Assembly: GCF_025244865.1 (NCBI RefSeq)
Contig: NZ_CP104272.1
Coordinates: 1,860,001 to 1,924,000 of the forward strand
DNA from: Arthrobacter sp. zg-Y1110
GTDB lineage: Bacteria; Actinomycetota; Actinomycetes; Actinomycetales; Micrococcaceae
DNA: 64,000 bases
Direction of reading: 5' to 3'
Positions 35,806 through 44,543 of the stretch are shown piece by piece; within the stretch, counting starts at the first letter, position 1, and every line of letters begins with the position of its first letter. The notes below the pieces were generated by a model. It had not been told where the DNA came from, ran no database searches, and saw only the letters and a program-made list of their open reading frames with translations. The position numbers and the translations under genes are program-made.

Positions 35806-36114
35806 ATGAGGCTTGAAGGCTGGCAAATCATCGTCATTGTTGTACTGGCCATTCTGCTCTTCGGCGCTCCGAAGCTTCCGGGGCTGGCAAGGAGCTTGGG
35901 GCAGTCCCTTCGCATCTTCAAATCCGAAGTCCGACAGATGAAGGACGACAATCCTTCGACCACGGCGCCCACCGATCCGGTGGAGGGGAAGGTAGTGCAC
36001 CCCGCACCGCAGCCGAAGGCGTCCGAACAAACGTTCTTCCCCGGACAGACTCCGCCCTCCGGAACCCCGGGCGGGTCCCCGGATTCTGCGGGTAACCCGC
36101 CAACCAGCCGCTAG
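35806..36114 (+). CDS. tatA: Sec-independent translocase subunit TatA
   Basis: A 102-residue Tat pore-forming subunit for folded, twin-arginine exported proteins. The N-terminal membrane helix (QIIVIVVLAILLFGAPKLPG) has the FG hinge and the proline of the amphipathic helix (LARSLGQSLRIFKSEVRQMK). The polar tail is proline- and serine-rich. AAAGGA precedes the ATG. The tatC gene starts 5 bp after the stop. No tatB is present, as is common when it lies elsewhere or is replaced by a bifunctional TatA. Confidence 0.95.
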   Translation: MRLEGWQIIVIVVLAILLFGAPKLPGLARSLGQSLRIFKSEVRQMKDDNPSTTAPTDPVEGKVVHPAPQPKASEQTFFPGQTPPSGTPGGSPDSAGNPPTSR

Positions 36115-36119
36115 CAGCC

Positions 36120-36947
36120 GTGGCGCTGAACAAAGGGCGCAAATCCAACCCCGAAGGGCGGATGGCCCTCAAGGAGCATCTGCGGGAATTCCGCAACAGG
36201 CTCTTCAAGTCGGCCATCGCCGTGGTGCTGGGCACCGTGGGCGGGTTCTTCGTCTACCTGCCCGTTTTTGAGGCGCTGACCCGGCCGCTCCTGGAAGCAG
36301 GCAACAGCGGCGGCCGATTCACCACCATCAACTTCGAAGGCGTCGCCACTCCGTTCGACCAGATGGTCCAGGTCTCGGTGTTCGTGGGACTTGTGGCCTC
36401 CAGCCCGGTGTGGCTCTATCAGGCCTGGGCGTTCATCACGCCCGGACTCAAGCGCAAGGAACGCCGCGCGGCCCTGGGCTTCCTGGCCGCCGCCGTCCCG
36501 CTGTTCATCGGCGGTATTGTCCTGGCGTGGCTGATCCTGCCACAGGCAGTGCGGGTGCTTACCGATTTCACGCCCGAGGGCGGGTCCAACGTCATTACGG
36601 CTTCGGTCTACCTGGCCTTCGTGCTGCGGTTGCTCCTGGCCTTCGGCATCGCCTTCCTGATTCCGGTATTCCTGGTGGGCCTGAACCTGGCCGGCCTGTT
36701 GAGCGGGCGGACCATCATTAAATACTGGCGGATCACCGTCTTCCTGATCTGCCTTTTTGCCGCCATGGCTGCTCCCGGCGCCGACGCCCTGAGCATGTTC
36801 TACCTCGCCGCGCCGCTGCTGCTGCTTTTCGCCGTGGCGGTGGGCATCTGCCTGCTCAATGACCGGCGCCGGGTCCGGAAGCAGGCGGAGCGGGAAGCAG
36901 CAGTGGAAGCCGAAGCCGACACGGCCACCCCCATCGACAAGCTGTAA
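36120..36947 (+). CDS. tatC: Sec-independent translocase subunit TatC
   Basis: A 275-residue, six-helix membrane protein that recognises twin-arginine signal peptides. The N-terminal MALKEHLREFRNRLFKS matches the conserved cytoplasmic L-EHL-ELR-R motif, here LKEHLREFRNRL. SPVWLYQAWAFITPGLKRKERR near residue 95 is the family's second signature. The C-terminal 45 residues after the last helix are charged. GTG start, coupled to tatA. Confidence 0.95.
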   Translation: MALNKGRKSNPEGRMALKEHLREFRNRLFKSAIAVVLGTVGGFFVYLPVFEALTRPLLEAGNSGGRFTTINFEGVATPFDQMVQVSVFVGLVASSPVWLYQAWAFITPGLKRKERRAALGFLAAAVPLFIGGIVLAWLILPQAVRVLTDFTPEGGSNVITASVYLAFVLRLLLAFGIAFLIPVFLVGLNLAGLLSGRTIIKYWRITVFLICLFAAMAAPGADALSMFYLAAPLLLLFAVAVGICLLNDRRRVRKQAEREAAVEAEADTATPIDKL

Positions 36948-37004
36948 GGCCATGGACGCGTTCGCCCACCGATGATATTGGCGTTCCGCGGCGGGCGCAG
37001 CGCA

Positions 37005-37010
37005 TAGGCT
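37005..37010 (+). promoter_or_regulatory. Leaderless -10 box of helY
   Basis: TAGGCT ends 6 nt before the ATG at 37017. No ribosome-binding site lies between them. GTTCCG at 36983-36988 is a weak -35 candidate, 16 bp upstream. Confidence 0.5.
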
Positions 37011-37016
37011 TGGTTC

Positions 37017-39866
37017 ATGACTTCTCCTTCGGAGCGGTACCTTGCCGCAAAACAACGTTCCGAACATGCCAAGACGCAGCTGGGGGTCTTCGAGCAGTCG
37101 CTGGGCTTCGAACTGGACGCTTTCCAGTCGGAAGCCTGCCAGTCCCTCGAAGCCGGCCGCGGCGTCCTCGTCGCAGCCCCCACGGGGGCCGGCAAGACCG
37201 TGGTGGGGGAGTTCGCCGTCTATCTGGCCCTGCAAAACGGCCTGAAGGCCTTCTACACCACCCCCATCAAGGCCCTGAGCAACCAGAAATACAGCGAGCT
37301 GGCCGCCGCTTACGGCAGTGACCGGGTGGGCCTGCTGACGGGAGACACCAGCATCAACCCGGACGCCGACGTCGTGGTGATGACCACCGAAGTGCTGCGG
37401 AACATGCTCTACTCCAACTCGGACACCCTCATCGACCTGGGCTACGTGGTCATGGACGAGGTGCATTACCTGGCGGACCGGTTCCGCGGGGCGGTCTGGG
37501 AAGAGGTCATCATCCACCTGCCTTCCGACGTCCGGGTGGTTTCGCTCAGCGCCACCGTGTCCAATGCCGAGGAATTCGGCGCCTGGCTGGACACCGTCCG
37601 CGGCGACACCGACGTGGTGGTTTCGGAGCACCGGCCGGTTCCGCTCTGGCAGCACGTGATGGTCGGCCGCGACATCTTCGACCTGTTCGAATCCGATGTT
37701 TCCTTCGACGAGGCAGCCGATGAGCAGCCCGGCGCCAAGGAACGCTACCGGGTCAACCCCGAGCTGATGGAGCTGGCGCGGGCCGAGTCCCGCGTCAACC
37801 AGCGGGGACACTGGGGCGGTCCGCGCGGTTCCTCCCGCGGCGGACGCCGTGACTCCTCCCGCGGCGGGCGGCCCGGCGGCCACGGCGGGCCGCCGATCAC
37901 ACGCATCCAGCGGGCATCGCGGCCGCAGGTCATCGCCCAGCTGGACCGCAACGGCCTGCTGCCCGCCATCACCTTCATCTTTTCCCGCAACGGCTGCGAG
38001 GGCGCTGTACGCCAGTGCGTCGAGTCGGGCCTTTGGCTGACGGACGAAGACGAACGCCGGGAGATTGCCCGGGTGGTGGACGAAGCCACCCAGGACATCC
38101 CCGAAGAAGACCTCGAGGTGCTGGGGTTCTGGACGTGGCGCGAGGGCCTGGTGCGCGGTTTCGCCGCCCACCACGCCGGTATGCTGCCCACCTTCAAGGA
38201 AGTGGTGGAACGCCTGTTCGCCGCCGGGCTGGTCCGCGCGGTTTTCGCCACCGAAACGCTGGCCCTGGGCATCAACATGCCGGCACGGTCCGTGGTGCTG
38301 GAAAAACTGGACAAGTTCAACGGCGAAGCGCACGTGGACATCACCGCCGGCGAGTACACCCAGCTGACCGGCCGGGCAGGACGCCGCGGGATCGACGTCG
38401 AGGGCCACGCCGTGGTCCTGTGGCAGCCGGGCACCGACCCCGCTGCCGTGGCGGGCCTGGCCTCGCGGCGCACGTACCCGCTGAACTCCAGTTTCCGGCC
38501 CACCTACAACATGAGCATCAACCTCATCGCGCAGTTCGGGCGGGAACGGGCGCGCGGGATCCTCGAGTCCTCCTTCGCCCAGTTCCAGGCGGACCGGTCC
38601 GTGGTGGGCCTGGCGAAGCAGGTCCGTTCGCGCGAAGAATCACTCGCCGGCTACGAAAAGGCGATGACCTGCCACCTGGGGGACTTCAACGAGTACGCTG
38701 CCCTGCGCCGGCAGCTCTCGGACCTGGAAAACACCGCGTCAAAAACCAAGGCGCGGAATCGGCGGAGTGCCGCCGCAGCCTCGCTGGAGAACCTGCGCCC
38801 CGGGGACATCGTGTTCCTTCCCGGAGGCCGGAACTCCGGCCACGCCGTCGTACTGGACGTGGATGCCTCCGCCCGCGAGGTGCGGCCGGCGATCCTGACC
38901 GAAGACAAGCAGATCCGGCGTATCAGCGCTGCCGACATCGATGACGTCCTTGAACCGGTCTCGCACATCCGCATCCCCAAGTCCTTCAACGCCCGCTCAC
39001 CCAAGGACCGGCGCGATCTGTCCTCGTCGCTGCGCAACGCACTGCACGACCATCGGCCGCCGCGGCCGGCGTCGGCCCGCGCCAACGCCATGCACCCGGC
39101 GGGCACGGAGCGGCAGGAGCAGGCAATCGCAGAGCTGCGCCGGAAAATGCGGGCGCATCCCTGCCACGGCTGCAGTGAACGTGAAGACCACGCCCGCTGG
39201 GCCGAGCGCTGGTGGAAGCTGCGCCGGGAAACCGACAACCTCGTCGGACAGATCCGGGGCCGCACCAACACCATTGCCAAAACCTTCGACCGGGTCTGCG
39301 AGGTGCTTACCCGGTACGGCTACGTTGCCCCGGACGAGTCCGGCCTCGACGCCGTGACCCCGGCCGGACAGAAACTGCGGCGCATCTACGGCGAAAAGGA
39401 CCTCCTCGTGGCCCTCTCGCTGGAGCAGGGCGCCTTCACTGACCTCGACGCCGCCGAGCTGGCCTGCCTGGCCTCTGCCCTGGTCTACCAGGCGAAGCGG
39501 GAAGAGCGCGGGCTGCGGCCGAAGATGCCGAGTGTTTCGCTGGAGTCGGCGGTGGACGTCGTCATCCGCCAGTGGTCCGAGCTCACGGACCTCGAAGAGG
39601 CGTCCCGGCTGCCGCAGACCGTCGAACCGGAACTGGGCCTGGTCTGGCCCATGTACAAGTGGGTCAAGGGCAAGCACCTCCAGGTGGCCCTGAACGGCAC
39701 GGAGCTGGCGGCGGGGGACTTTGTCCGGTGGGCCAAGCAGGTGATCGACCTGCTGGACCAGCTGGCCAAGGTCCCGGACCTGCCGGCCGGCATGCGCCGC
39801 CGCTTCCTGGACGCCATTTCCCTGGTGCGGCGCGGCGTCGTCGCCTACTCCAACGTCGGCGACTGA
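37017..39866 (+). CDS. helY: Ski2/Mtr4-like DEAD/DEAH RNA helicase HelY
   Basis: A 949-residue superfamily 2 helicase. Walker A is PTGAGKT with K60, Walker B is the DEVH box D147-H150, motif III is SATVSN, and motif VI lies in YTQLTGRAGRRGIDVEG near residue 450. Residues 260-295 are a low-complexity Arg/Gly/Ser linker (RGSSRGGRRDSSRGGR), probably RNA-binding. The C-terminal third has the helical bundle and DSHCT-like domain of Mtr4/Ski2 proteins. Its likely role is RNA turnover. The position right after tatC matches mycobacteria. Confidence 0.92.
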   Translation: MTSPSERYLAAKQRSEHAKTQLGVFEQSLGFELDAFQSEACQSLEAGRGVLVAAPTGAGKTVVGEFAVYLALQNGLKAFYTTPIKALSNQKYSELAAAYGSDRVGLLTGDTSINPDADVVVMTTEVLRNMLYSNSDTLIDLGYVVMDEVHYLADRFRGAVWEEVIIHLPSDVRVVSLSATVSNAEEFGAWLDTVRGDTDVVVSEHRPVPLWQHVMVGRDIFDLFESDVSFDEAADEQPGAKERYRVNPELMELARAESRVNQRGHWGGPRGSSRGGRRDSSRGGRPGGHGGPPITRIQRASRPQVIAQLDRNGLLPAITFIFSRNGCEGAVRQCVESGLWLTDEDERREIARVVDEATQDIPEEDLEVLGFWTWREGLVRGFAAHHAGMLPTFKEVVERLFAAGLVRAVFATETLALGINMPARSVVLEKLDKFNGEAHVDITAGEYTQLTGRAGRRGIDVEGHAVVLWQPGTDPAAVAGLASRRTYPLNSSFRPTYNMSINLIAQFGRERARGILESSFAQFQADRSVVGLAKQVRSREESLAGYEKAMTCHLGDFNEYAALRRQLSDLENTASKTKARNRRSAAAASLENLRPGDIVFLPGGRNSGHAVVLDVDASAREVRPAILTEDKQIRRISAADIDDVLEPVSHIRIPKSFNARSPKDRRDLSSSLRNALHDHRPPRPASARANAMHPAGTERQEQAIAELRRKMRAHPCHGCSEREDHARWAERWWKLRRETDNLVGQIRGRTNTIAKTFDRVCEVLTRYGYVAPDESGLDAVTPAGQKLRRIYGEKDLLVALSLEQGAFTDLDAAELACLASALVYQAKREERGLRPKMPSVSLESAVDVVIRQWSELTDLEEASRLPQTVEPELGLVWPMYKWVKGKHLQVALNGTELAAGDFVRWAKQVIDLLDQLAKVPDLPAGMRRRFLDAISLVRRGVVAYSNVGD

Positions 39867-39909
39867 ACCGCCGCCACCCTCCATCGCACTACAGAAAACA
39901 GGTGAGTCC

Positions 39910-41556
39910 TTGAACGGCAGTCCCATCCCGAGCGCCCGCACCCTGACGCTCTACCGCAACGGTTCGGTCTACAGCGCCGGCGATCCCTTTGCCACCGCAA
40001 TGCTGGTCGACGGCGACACCATCGCCTGGGTGGGGTCCGAACAGGCCGCCACCTCCATCCAGGACAGCAAGATGGACGTGGTGGACCTGCAGGGCGCACT
40101 GGTGGCGCCCGGATTCGTGGATTCCCACGTCCACACCACCGAGCTGGGCATGTCCCTGGTGACGCTGGACCTGAGCGGTTGCACCTCCCTTGACGATCTG
40201 CTGGACACGGTCCGGGAGCACGCGGCGGGGACCACTGGCCTGATCCTGGGGTCCAACTGGGACGAGTCGCGCTGGCCGGAACGGCGCGCACCCACCGCGG
40301 CCGAACTCGACGCAGCCTCCGGCAACCGCGCCGTGTACCTCTCCCGCTCCGATGTGCACTGTGCGGCCGTCTCCGGCACGCTGGCGGCCGAACTTCGGCT
40401 GCAGGAGTACGACGGCTGGGACAACGGCTTCGTAGTCCGTGCCGCGCACGACGCCGCGCGCACCGTGGCGCGCGACGCTGATCCGGACCAGCGCGGTGTA
40501 TTACAGCTGGCTGCCCTGAAGCATGCGGCCTCCCGCGGGGTAGTGGCAGTCGCAGAAATGTCCGCACCGCACATTGCGCCGCCGGAGGACCTGCGCCGGT
40601 TGCTGGGCCTCGACGGCCCCCTCAGCGACGATGCGCTGCCGCAGATCCTCCCGTACTGGGGCCAGCTGGCGGAAACCGAGGCTCAGGTAGCCGGGCTGGT
40701 GGACTTCTTTGAGGGCCGGCTGCTGGGCCTCGCCGGCGACCTGAACATCGACGGGTCCTTCGGTGCCCGTACGGCCGCACTGCGCGAGCCGTACGCCGAC
40801 CGGCCCGGCACCAGCGGCACCATGTACCTGACTCCGGAACAGGCCGGGCGGCATTTGGAGCTCATGACGAAGGCCGGACTGCAGGGCGGCTTCCACGTCA
40901 TTGGCGACGCAGGGATGGACACGGCGCTGGCCGGGCTCCGCCTCGCTGCCGAGGCCGTCGGGGAAGCCGCCGTCCGGGCTGCCCACCACCGGCTGGAACA
41001 TGCGGAACTGACCGATGACGCCGCCATTGCCGAACTGCTGCGCTTTGGCGTCACTGTCAGCCTGCAGCCCGGGTTCGATGCTGCATGGGGCCATCCCGGC
41101 GGACTATACGAACAGCGCCTCGGGGACAGGCGGGAAAACATGAACCGGATGGCCTCGCTGCTCTCCGCCGGTGTGCCCGTTGCCCTGGGCTCCGACACGC
41201 CCGTCCTGCCGCTGGACCCCTGGTCCGGTGTGCGCGCCGCAGTGTCCCATTCCAACCCCAAGGAGCGGGTCTCGGCGCGGGCAGCGTTTATCGGTCACAC
41301 CCGTGCCGGCTGGCGTGCGGCAGGGGAGAGCAACTTCATGCGGGGCCAGCTGGCCGCCGGAGCACCGGCGTCCTTCGCGCTGTGGGAAGTGCAGGAACTG
41401 ATGGTCCAGACACCGGATGCGAACGTATCCGCGTGGAGCACGGATCCGCGGGCCGGCACGCCGCTGCTGCCCGCACTGGACAACGGAGACGAGCCGCGCT
41501 GCCTGCAGACGGTACACAACGGCAAAGAGCTGTACCGCGCTCCGGATCTTGCCTGA
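39910..41556 (+). CDS. Amidohydrolase family protein (YtcJ-like)
   Basis: A 548-residue metal-dependent hydrolase. Residues 8-70 form the N-terminal beta-sandwich (LYRNGSVYSAGDPFATAMLV). FVDSHVHTTELG gives metal ligands H73 and H75, and GSFGARTAALREPY, HVIGDAGMD and PVALGSDTPVLPLDPW follow the YtcJ/amidohydrolase-3 pattern, ending with the catalytic aspartate. The substrate is unknown; members act on N-acyl or imide compounds. TTG start with CAGGTGAG upstream. It lies 43 bp after helY and may be read from the helY transcript. Confidence 0.85.
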   Translation: MNGSPIPSARTLTLYRNGSVYSAGDPFATAMLVDGDTIAWVGSEQAATSIQDSKMDVVDLQGALVAPGFVDSHVHTTELGMSLVTLDLSGCTSLDDLLDTVREHAAGTTGLILGSNWDESRWPERRAPTAAELDAASGNRAVYLSRSDVHCAAVSGTLAAELRLQEYDGWDNGFVVRAAHDAARTVARDADPDQRGVLQLAALKHAASRGVVAVAEMSAPHIAPPEDLRRLLGLDGPLSDDALPQILPYWGQLAETEAQVAGLVDFFEGRLLGLAGDLNIDGSFGARTAALREPYADRPGTSGTMYLTPEQAGRHLELMTKAGLQGGFHVIGDAGMDTALAGLRLAAEAVGEAAVRAAHHRLEHAELTDDAAIAELLRFGVTVSLQPGFDAAWGHPGGLYEQRLGDRRENMNRMASLLSAGVPVALGSDTPVLPLDPWSGVRAAVSHSNPKERVSARAAFIGHTRAGWRAAGESNFMRGQLAAGAPASFALWEVQELMVQTPDANVSAWSTDPRAGTPLLPALDNGDEPRCLQTVHNGKELYRAPDLA

Positions 41557-42051
41557 ACAGCGAAACTACCTGCGTGCTTCGGCCTCCTCCACACCGCGTC
41601 TGACCTGCATGGACATGAAAAGCTCCTAGTCAGGGGCCATATTGACAGGGGCTAGCCAGCACGTAGGCTATGAGGACCGTAGTCGGGTCCGGCCTTTTGA
41701 GGTATGCCGAGCGCTGTTCTGGAACTCTTTCCAGGTCTGCGCTTCGGGTGCCTTCGGCTGGCCCGTACTGCCATGGCCTGTACTACGCGCACCGGAGCAG
41801 CTGCTCCGCGGGTGCCGGTTACCGGGTCCAGCATCACACAACCGGGTGGATTCAACCGTCAGTAGAAAACAGGGCCGGCAGTTAGCCGGAACTGGCCCGA
41901 AGACGGCTGGATCCGCCCGGTTGCGCTGTCGGGGGCCGCAAGGCGCTGACCCGAGGGGCCGCACACTCCCATATACTGGATAGTCTGCCGGGGGAGTAAC
42001 CCCGTCCCTGCCGCGAACAACGCGGCGTGCGTCCGCTGAAAGGCTTACTGA
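41557..42051. other. Gene-free 495-bp region with a strong promoter
   Basis: No convincing protein gene lies here: the open frames have no recognisable sequence and no suitable start. A near-consensus promoter (TTGACA-N16-TAGGCT) opens at 41642. About 300 bp further on, TATACT near 41972 could be a second -10, closer to ppm1. A duplicated GGGGCCGCA lies near 41933 and 41957. The stretch may be a long leader of ppm1 or a small-RNA gene. It does not match tmRNA, RNase P RNA or SRP RNA as I know them. Confidence 0.5.
41642..41669 (+). promoter_or_regulatory. Near-consensus housekeeping promoter without an adjacent gene
   Basis: TTGACA (41642-41647), 16-bp spacer, TAGGCT (41664-41669). The -35 is a perfect consensus, which is rare in this window. 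Transcription would start near 41676, almost 380 bp upstream of ppm1. Confidence 0.6.
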
Positions 42052-42780
42052 GTGCGTGTCCTGACTATCATCCCCACTTACAACGAGATCGAGTCGCTCC
42101 CCATCACACTGAAGCGGCTGCGGGACGCAGTTCCAGATTCGGATGTACTGATCGCGGACGATAACAGCCCGGACGGCACCGGCGGCTACGCCGACGAAGC
42201 CGCTGCCAACGATCCGAAGGTGCATGTGCTGCACCGCAAGGGCAAGGAAGGACTCGGAGCTGCGTACATTGCCGGCTTCCGATGGGGCCTGGAACGCGGC
42301 TACGACATCCTGGTCGAAATGGACGCCGACGGTTCGCACCGTCCGGAGGAGCTGCCCCGCCTGCTTGAAGCCTCCAAGGCGGGTGCCGACCTCGTCATCG
42401 GTTCCCGCTGGGTCACCGGAGGATCTGTGGTCAACTGGCCGTTCCACCGAAAGCTGCTTTCCCGCGCCGGCAGCACCTACTCGCGGTTCATGTTGGGCAT
42501 CCCTGTCCGGGACATCACCGCCGGCTACCGTGCCTTCCGCCGCGGCACCCTGGAGCAGCTGGACCTGGGCGCCGTCGAATCCGTCGGCTACGGCTTCCAG
42601 GTGGACATGACCTTCCGCGTGGCTCGCCTGGGCCTGAAGATCACCGAGGTGCCGATCACCTTCGTCGAGCGCGAACTCGGCGACTCCAAGATGAGCGGCA
42701 ACATTGTCGTTGAGGCAATGGCCAATGTGACCCGCTGGGGTCTGACCGCCCGCTGGCGGAAGCTCACCGGACGCGGCTGA
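42052..42780 (+). CDS. ppm1: Polyprenol monophosphomannose synthase (GT2)
   Basis: A 242-residue glycosyltransferase. It transfers mannose from GDP-mannose to polyprenol phosphate, giving the donor for lipoglycan and protein mannosylation. [14 protein letters not shown] at the N-terminus is the nucleotide site, and [14 protein letters not shown] has the DXD metal motif D91/D93. There are no membrane helices. In mycobacteria this domain is often fused to or next to the apolipoprotein acyltransferase Lnt, which is not visible here. GTG start with GAAAGG upstream. A strong terminator follows. Confidence 0.9.
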   Translation: MRVLTIIPTYNEIESLPITLKRLRDAVPDSDVLIADDNSPDGTGGYADEAAANDPKVHVLHRKGKEGLGAAYIAGFRWGLERGYDILVEMDADGSHRPEELPRLLEASKAGADLVIGSRWVTGGSVVNWPFHRKLLSRAGSTYSRFMLGIPVRDITAGYRAFRRGTLEQLDLGAVESVGYGFQVDMTFRVARLGLKITEVPITFVERELGDSKMSGNIVVEAMANVTRWGLTARWRKLTGRG

Positions 42781-42789
42781 GCTTAAACG

Positions 42790-42833
42790 AAAAAAGCGGG
42801 GCGGCTGCCAGATGGCAGCCGCCCCGCTTTTTT
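42790..42833. terminator. Bidirectional terminator between ppm1 and rbpA
   Basis: AAAAAAGCGGGGCGGCTGCC pairs perfectly with GGCAGCCGCCCCGCTTTTTT around a 4-nt AGAT loop. A/T runs on both sides let it end both convergent transcripts. Confidence 0.95.
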
Positions 42834-42881
42834 GTCTCTAAGGCGCCCTTCTCCGTTCACCGGACAGGGCGCCGCAAGGAT

Positions 42882-43229
42882 TTAGGCGCTGGTGCGCTCT
42901 CCGCGGCGTTCGCGCAGGATCGTCAGGCGGTCCTGGAGGATCGTCTCAAGTTCCTCGATGCTGCGTCGTTCCAGCAGCATGTCCCAGTGCGTCCGCACCG
43001 GCTTGTCGTTGCTGGTGTCAGGCTTCTCGCCGTCCACCAGAAGCGCTTCCTTGCCGGTCTTGGAGATCCAGACCGGAGGAACGTCCGCTTCGGCAGCGAA
43101 AGTTACGAAAACACGCTCGCCGTCCTCACAGCGGTATTCCACCCGCTGGCGGGGAGCCGGCTCCACACCGGATTCAGTCTCCATGCTCTGTGCGCCCAGG
43201 CGCATACCCCGCAGGCTACGATCGCTCAT
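42882..43229 (-). CDS. rbpA: RNA polymerase-binding protein RbpA
   Basis: A 115-residue actinobacterial transcription factor that stabilises open complexes with the principal sigma factor. An N-terminal tail (SDRSLRGMRLGAQSMETESG) is followed by the core domain (YRCEDGERVFVTFAAEADVPPVW), a basic linker and the sigma-interaction domain (KPVRTHWDMLLERRSIEELETIL). GAGGGAG precedes the ATG. It is convergent with ppm1, the same pairing as in mycobacteria. A SigR/SigH-type promoter lies about 120 bp upstream, consistent with induction by thiol or oxidative stress. Confidence 0.95.
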   Translation of the reverse strand: MSDRSLRGMRLGAQSMETESGVEPAPRQRVEYRCEDGERVFVTFAAEADVPPVWISKTGKEALLVDGEKPDTSNDKPVRTHWDMLLERRSIEELETILQDRLTILRERRGERTSA

Positions 43230-43351
43230 CTTTTCTCCCTCTTAAATCCGCTGGATCCGCTGGCGGATCCCTTGTTATGCCGGTGCCGTACCCGCCTGCC
43301 GCCCGGAGGCGGACCGGCTGGGTGCCTAAGGCTGGCCGTCACAGCCAATAC

Positions 43352-43377
43352 AACGCCGACGACGCCGCAGCTGTTCC
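43352..43377 (-). promoter_or_regulatory. SigR/SigH-like promoter of rbpA
   Basis: On the minus strand, GGAAC (43373-43377) and GTT (43352-43354) are separated by exactly 18 bp, matching the GGAAY-N18-GTT consensus of SigR/SigH-type ECF sigma factors. It is oriented toward rbpA, about 120 bp from its start. RbpA is a known SigR target in Streptomyces. Confidence 0.6.
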
Positions 43378-43473
43378 CGTCGGCGGTCCCGTTCGGTGCC
43401 GCAGCTATTGTCCGGCAAACAACCGATTATACCGGCACCGAACGGGAATCGGCTAACAGGGGGAGCGGACGGG

Positions 43474-44439
43474 CTAGGCTCCGGCTGCAGGCCCGGATGC
43501 AGCTGCGGGACCGGTGGCCTGGGCCGGGGTGCTCCCGTTGGATGAGTGCATGGCTGCGTCCGGCACAAAGTCGCCCAGTGCGCTGCCTACACCCTTGAGG
43601 GCTTCGCCGAGCTCGCTGGGAATGATCCACAGCTTGTTGGACGTGCCTTCGGCCAGTTTCGGCAGGGTCTGCAGGTACTGGTAGGCCAGGAGCTTCTGGT
43701 CCGGGTTGCCCTTGTGGATGGCATCGAAGACCTTGGCGATGGCCTGGGCCTCGCCGTCGGCCCGCAGGATCGCTGCCTTGGCGTCACCTTCGGCAGCGAG
43801 GATGGCGGCCTGCCGGCGGCCTTCGGCGGTGAGGATCTGCGACTGCTTGGTGCCTTCGGCCGTCAGGATGGTTGCGCGCCGTTCCCGCTCGGCCCGCATC
43901 TGCTTCTCCATGGAGTCCTGGATCGACAGGGGCGGTTCAATGGCCTTGAGCTCCACCCGGGAGACCCGGATACCCCAGCGGCCGGTGGCGTCATCCAGGA
44001 CGCCGCGCAGCTGGCCGTTGATCTGGTCACGGGAGGTCAGCGCCTCTTCCAGGTTCAGCCCGCCGACTACGTTGCGGAGTGTGGTGGTGGTCAGCTGCTC
44101 CACTGCCTGGATGTAGTTCGCGATCTCATAGGTGGCTGCCCGGGCATCGGTGACCTGGAAATAGACCACGGTATCGATGGATACCACGAGGGAGTCCTCG
44201 GTGATGACCTGCTGCGGGGGGAAGGACACCACCTGTTCACGCAGGTCCAGCAGGGGCAGCATCCGGTCCACAAAAGGAACCAGGATGGTCAGGCCGGGAT
44301 TCAACGTGCGCTGGTACTTGCCAAGCCGCTCCACCACGCCTGCCCGGGCCTGCGGGACGATCTTGACCGCCTTGACCAGGATGACCAGTACAAAGATCAC
44401 CAGGACGGCGAGAATAACTAGGACTGCTGTTCCACTCAT
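43474..44439 (-). CDS. SPFH/Band 7 (stomatin-like) membrane protein
   Basis: A 321-residue protein with an N-terminal membrane helix (about residues 4-25), the SPFH domain (about 25-180, KIVPQARAGVVERLGKYQRT through LDDATGRWGIRVSRVELKAI) and a long coiled coil with three AEG-repeat blocks (LTAEGTKQSQILTAEGRRQA). The Ala/Pro/Gly-rich tail is low complexity. It would form large membrane-attached oligomers organising membrane microdomains or proteolysis. The NfeD-like partner gene lies immediately upstream in the same direction. The GGGGGAA before ATG 44439 is the ribosome-binding site. Confidence 0.92.
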   Translation of the reverse strand: MSGTAVLVILAVLVIFVLVILVKAVKIVPQARAGVVERLGKYQRTLNPGLTILVPFVDRMLPLLDLREQVVSFPPQQVITEDSLVVSIDTVVYFQVTDARAATYEIANYIQAVEQLTTTTLRNVVGGLNLEEALTSRDQINGQLRGVLDDATGRWGIRVSRVELKAIEPPLSIQDSMEKQMRAERERRATILTAEGTKQSQILTAEGRRQAAILAAEGDAKAAILRADGEAQAIAKVFDAIHKGNPDQKLLAYQYLQTLPKLAEGTSNKLWIIPSELGEALKGVGSALGDFVPDAAMHSSNGSTPAQATGPAAASGPAAGA

Positions 44440-44543
44440 GTTCCCCCTTGCGTTCCGCGGGAGCCGGGCCGGATCCCGCGGATTGGTTCAGCGGGATCCC
44501 TTCCGGAATTCCCGCACTTGGTTTGGCGGCCATGCCGCCGGGT

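Noticed and set aside
36111..38408. 765-codon minus-strand open frame opposite tatC and helY
   Set aside because: Shadow frame. TatC and HelY on the plus strand carry all expected motifs.
41642..41983. 113-codon open frame in the gap before ppm1
   Set aside because: Its start codon sits inside the -35 element of the promoter at 41642, and the translation resembles nothing known.
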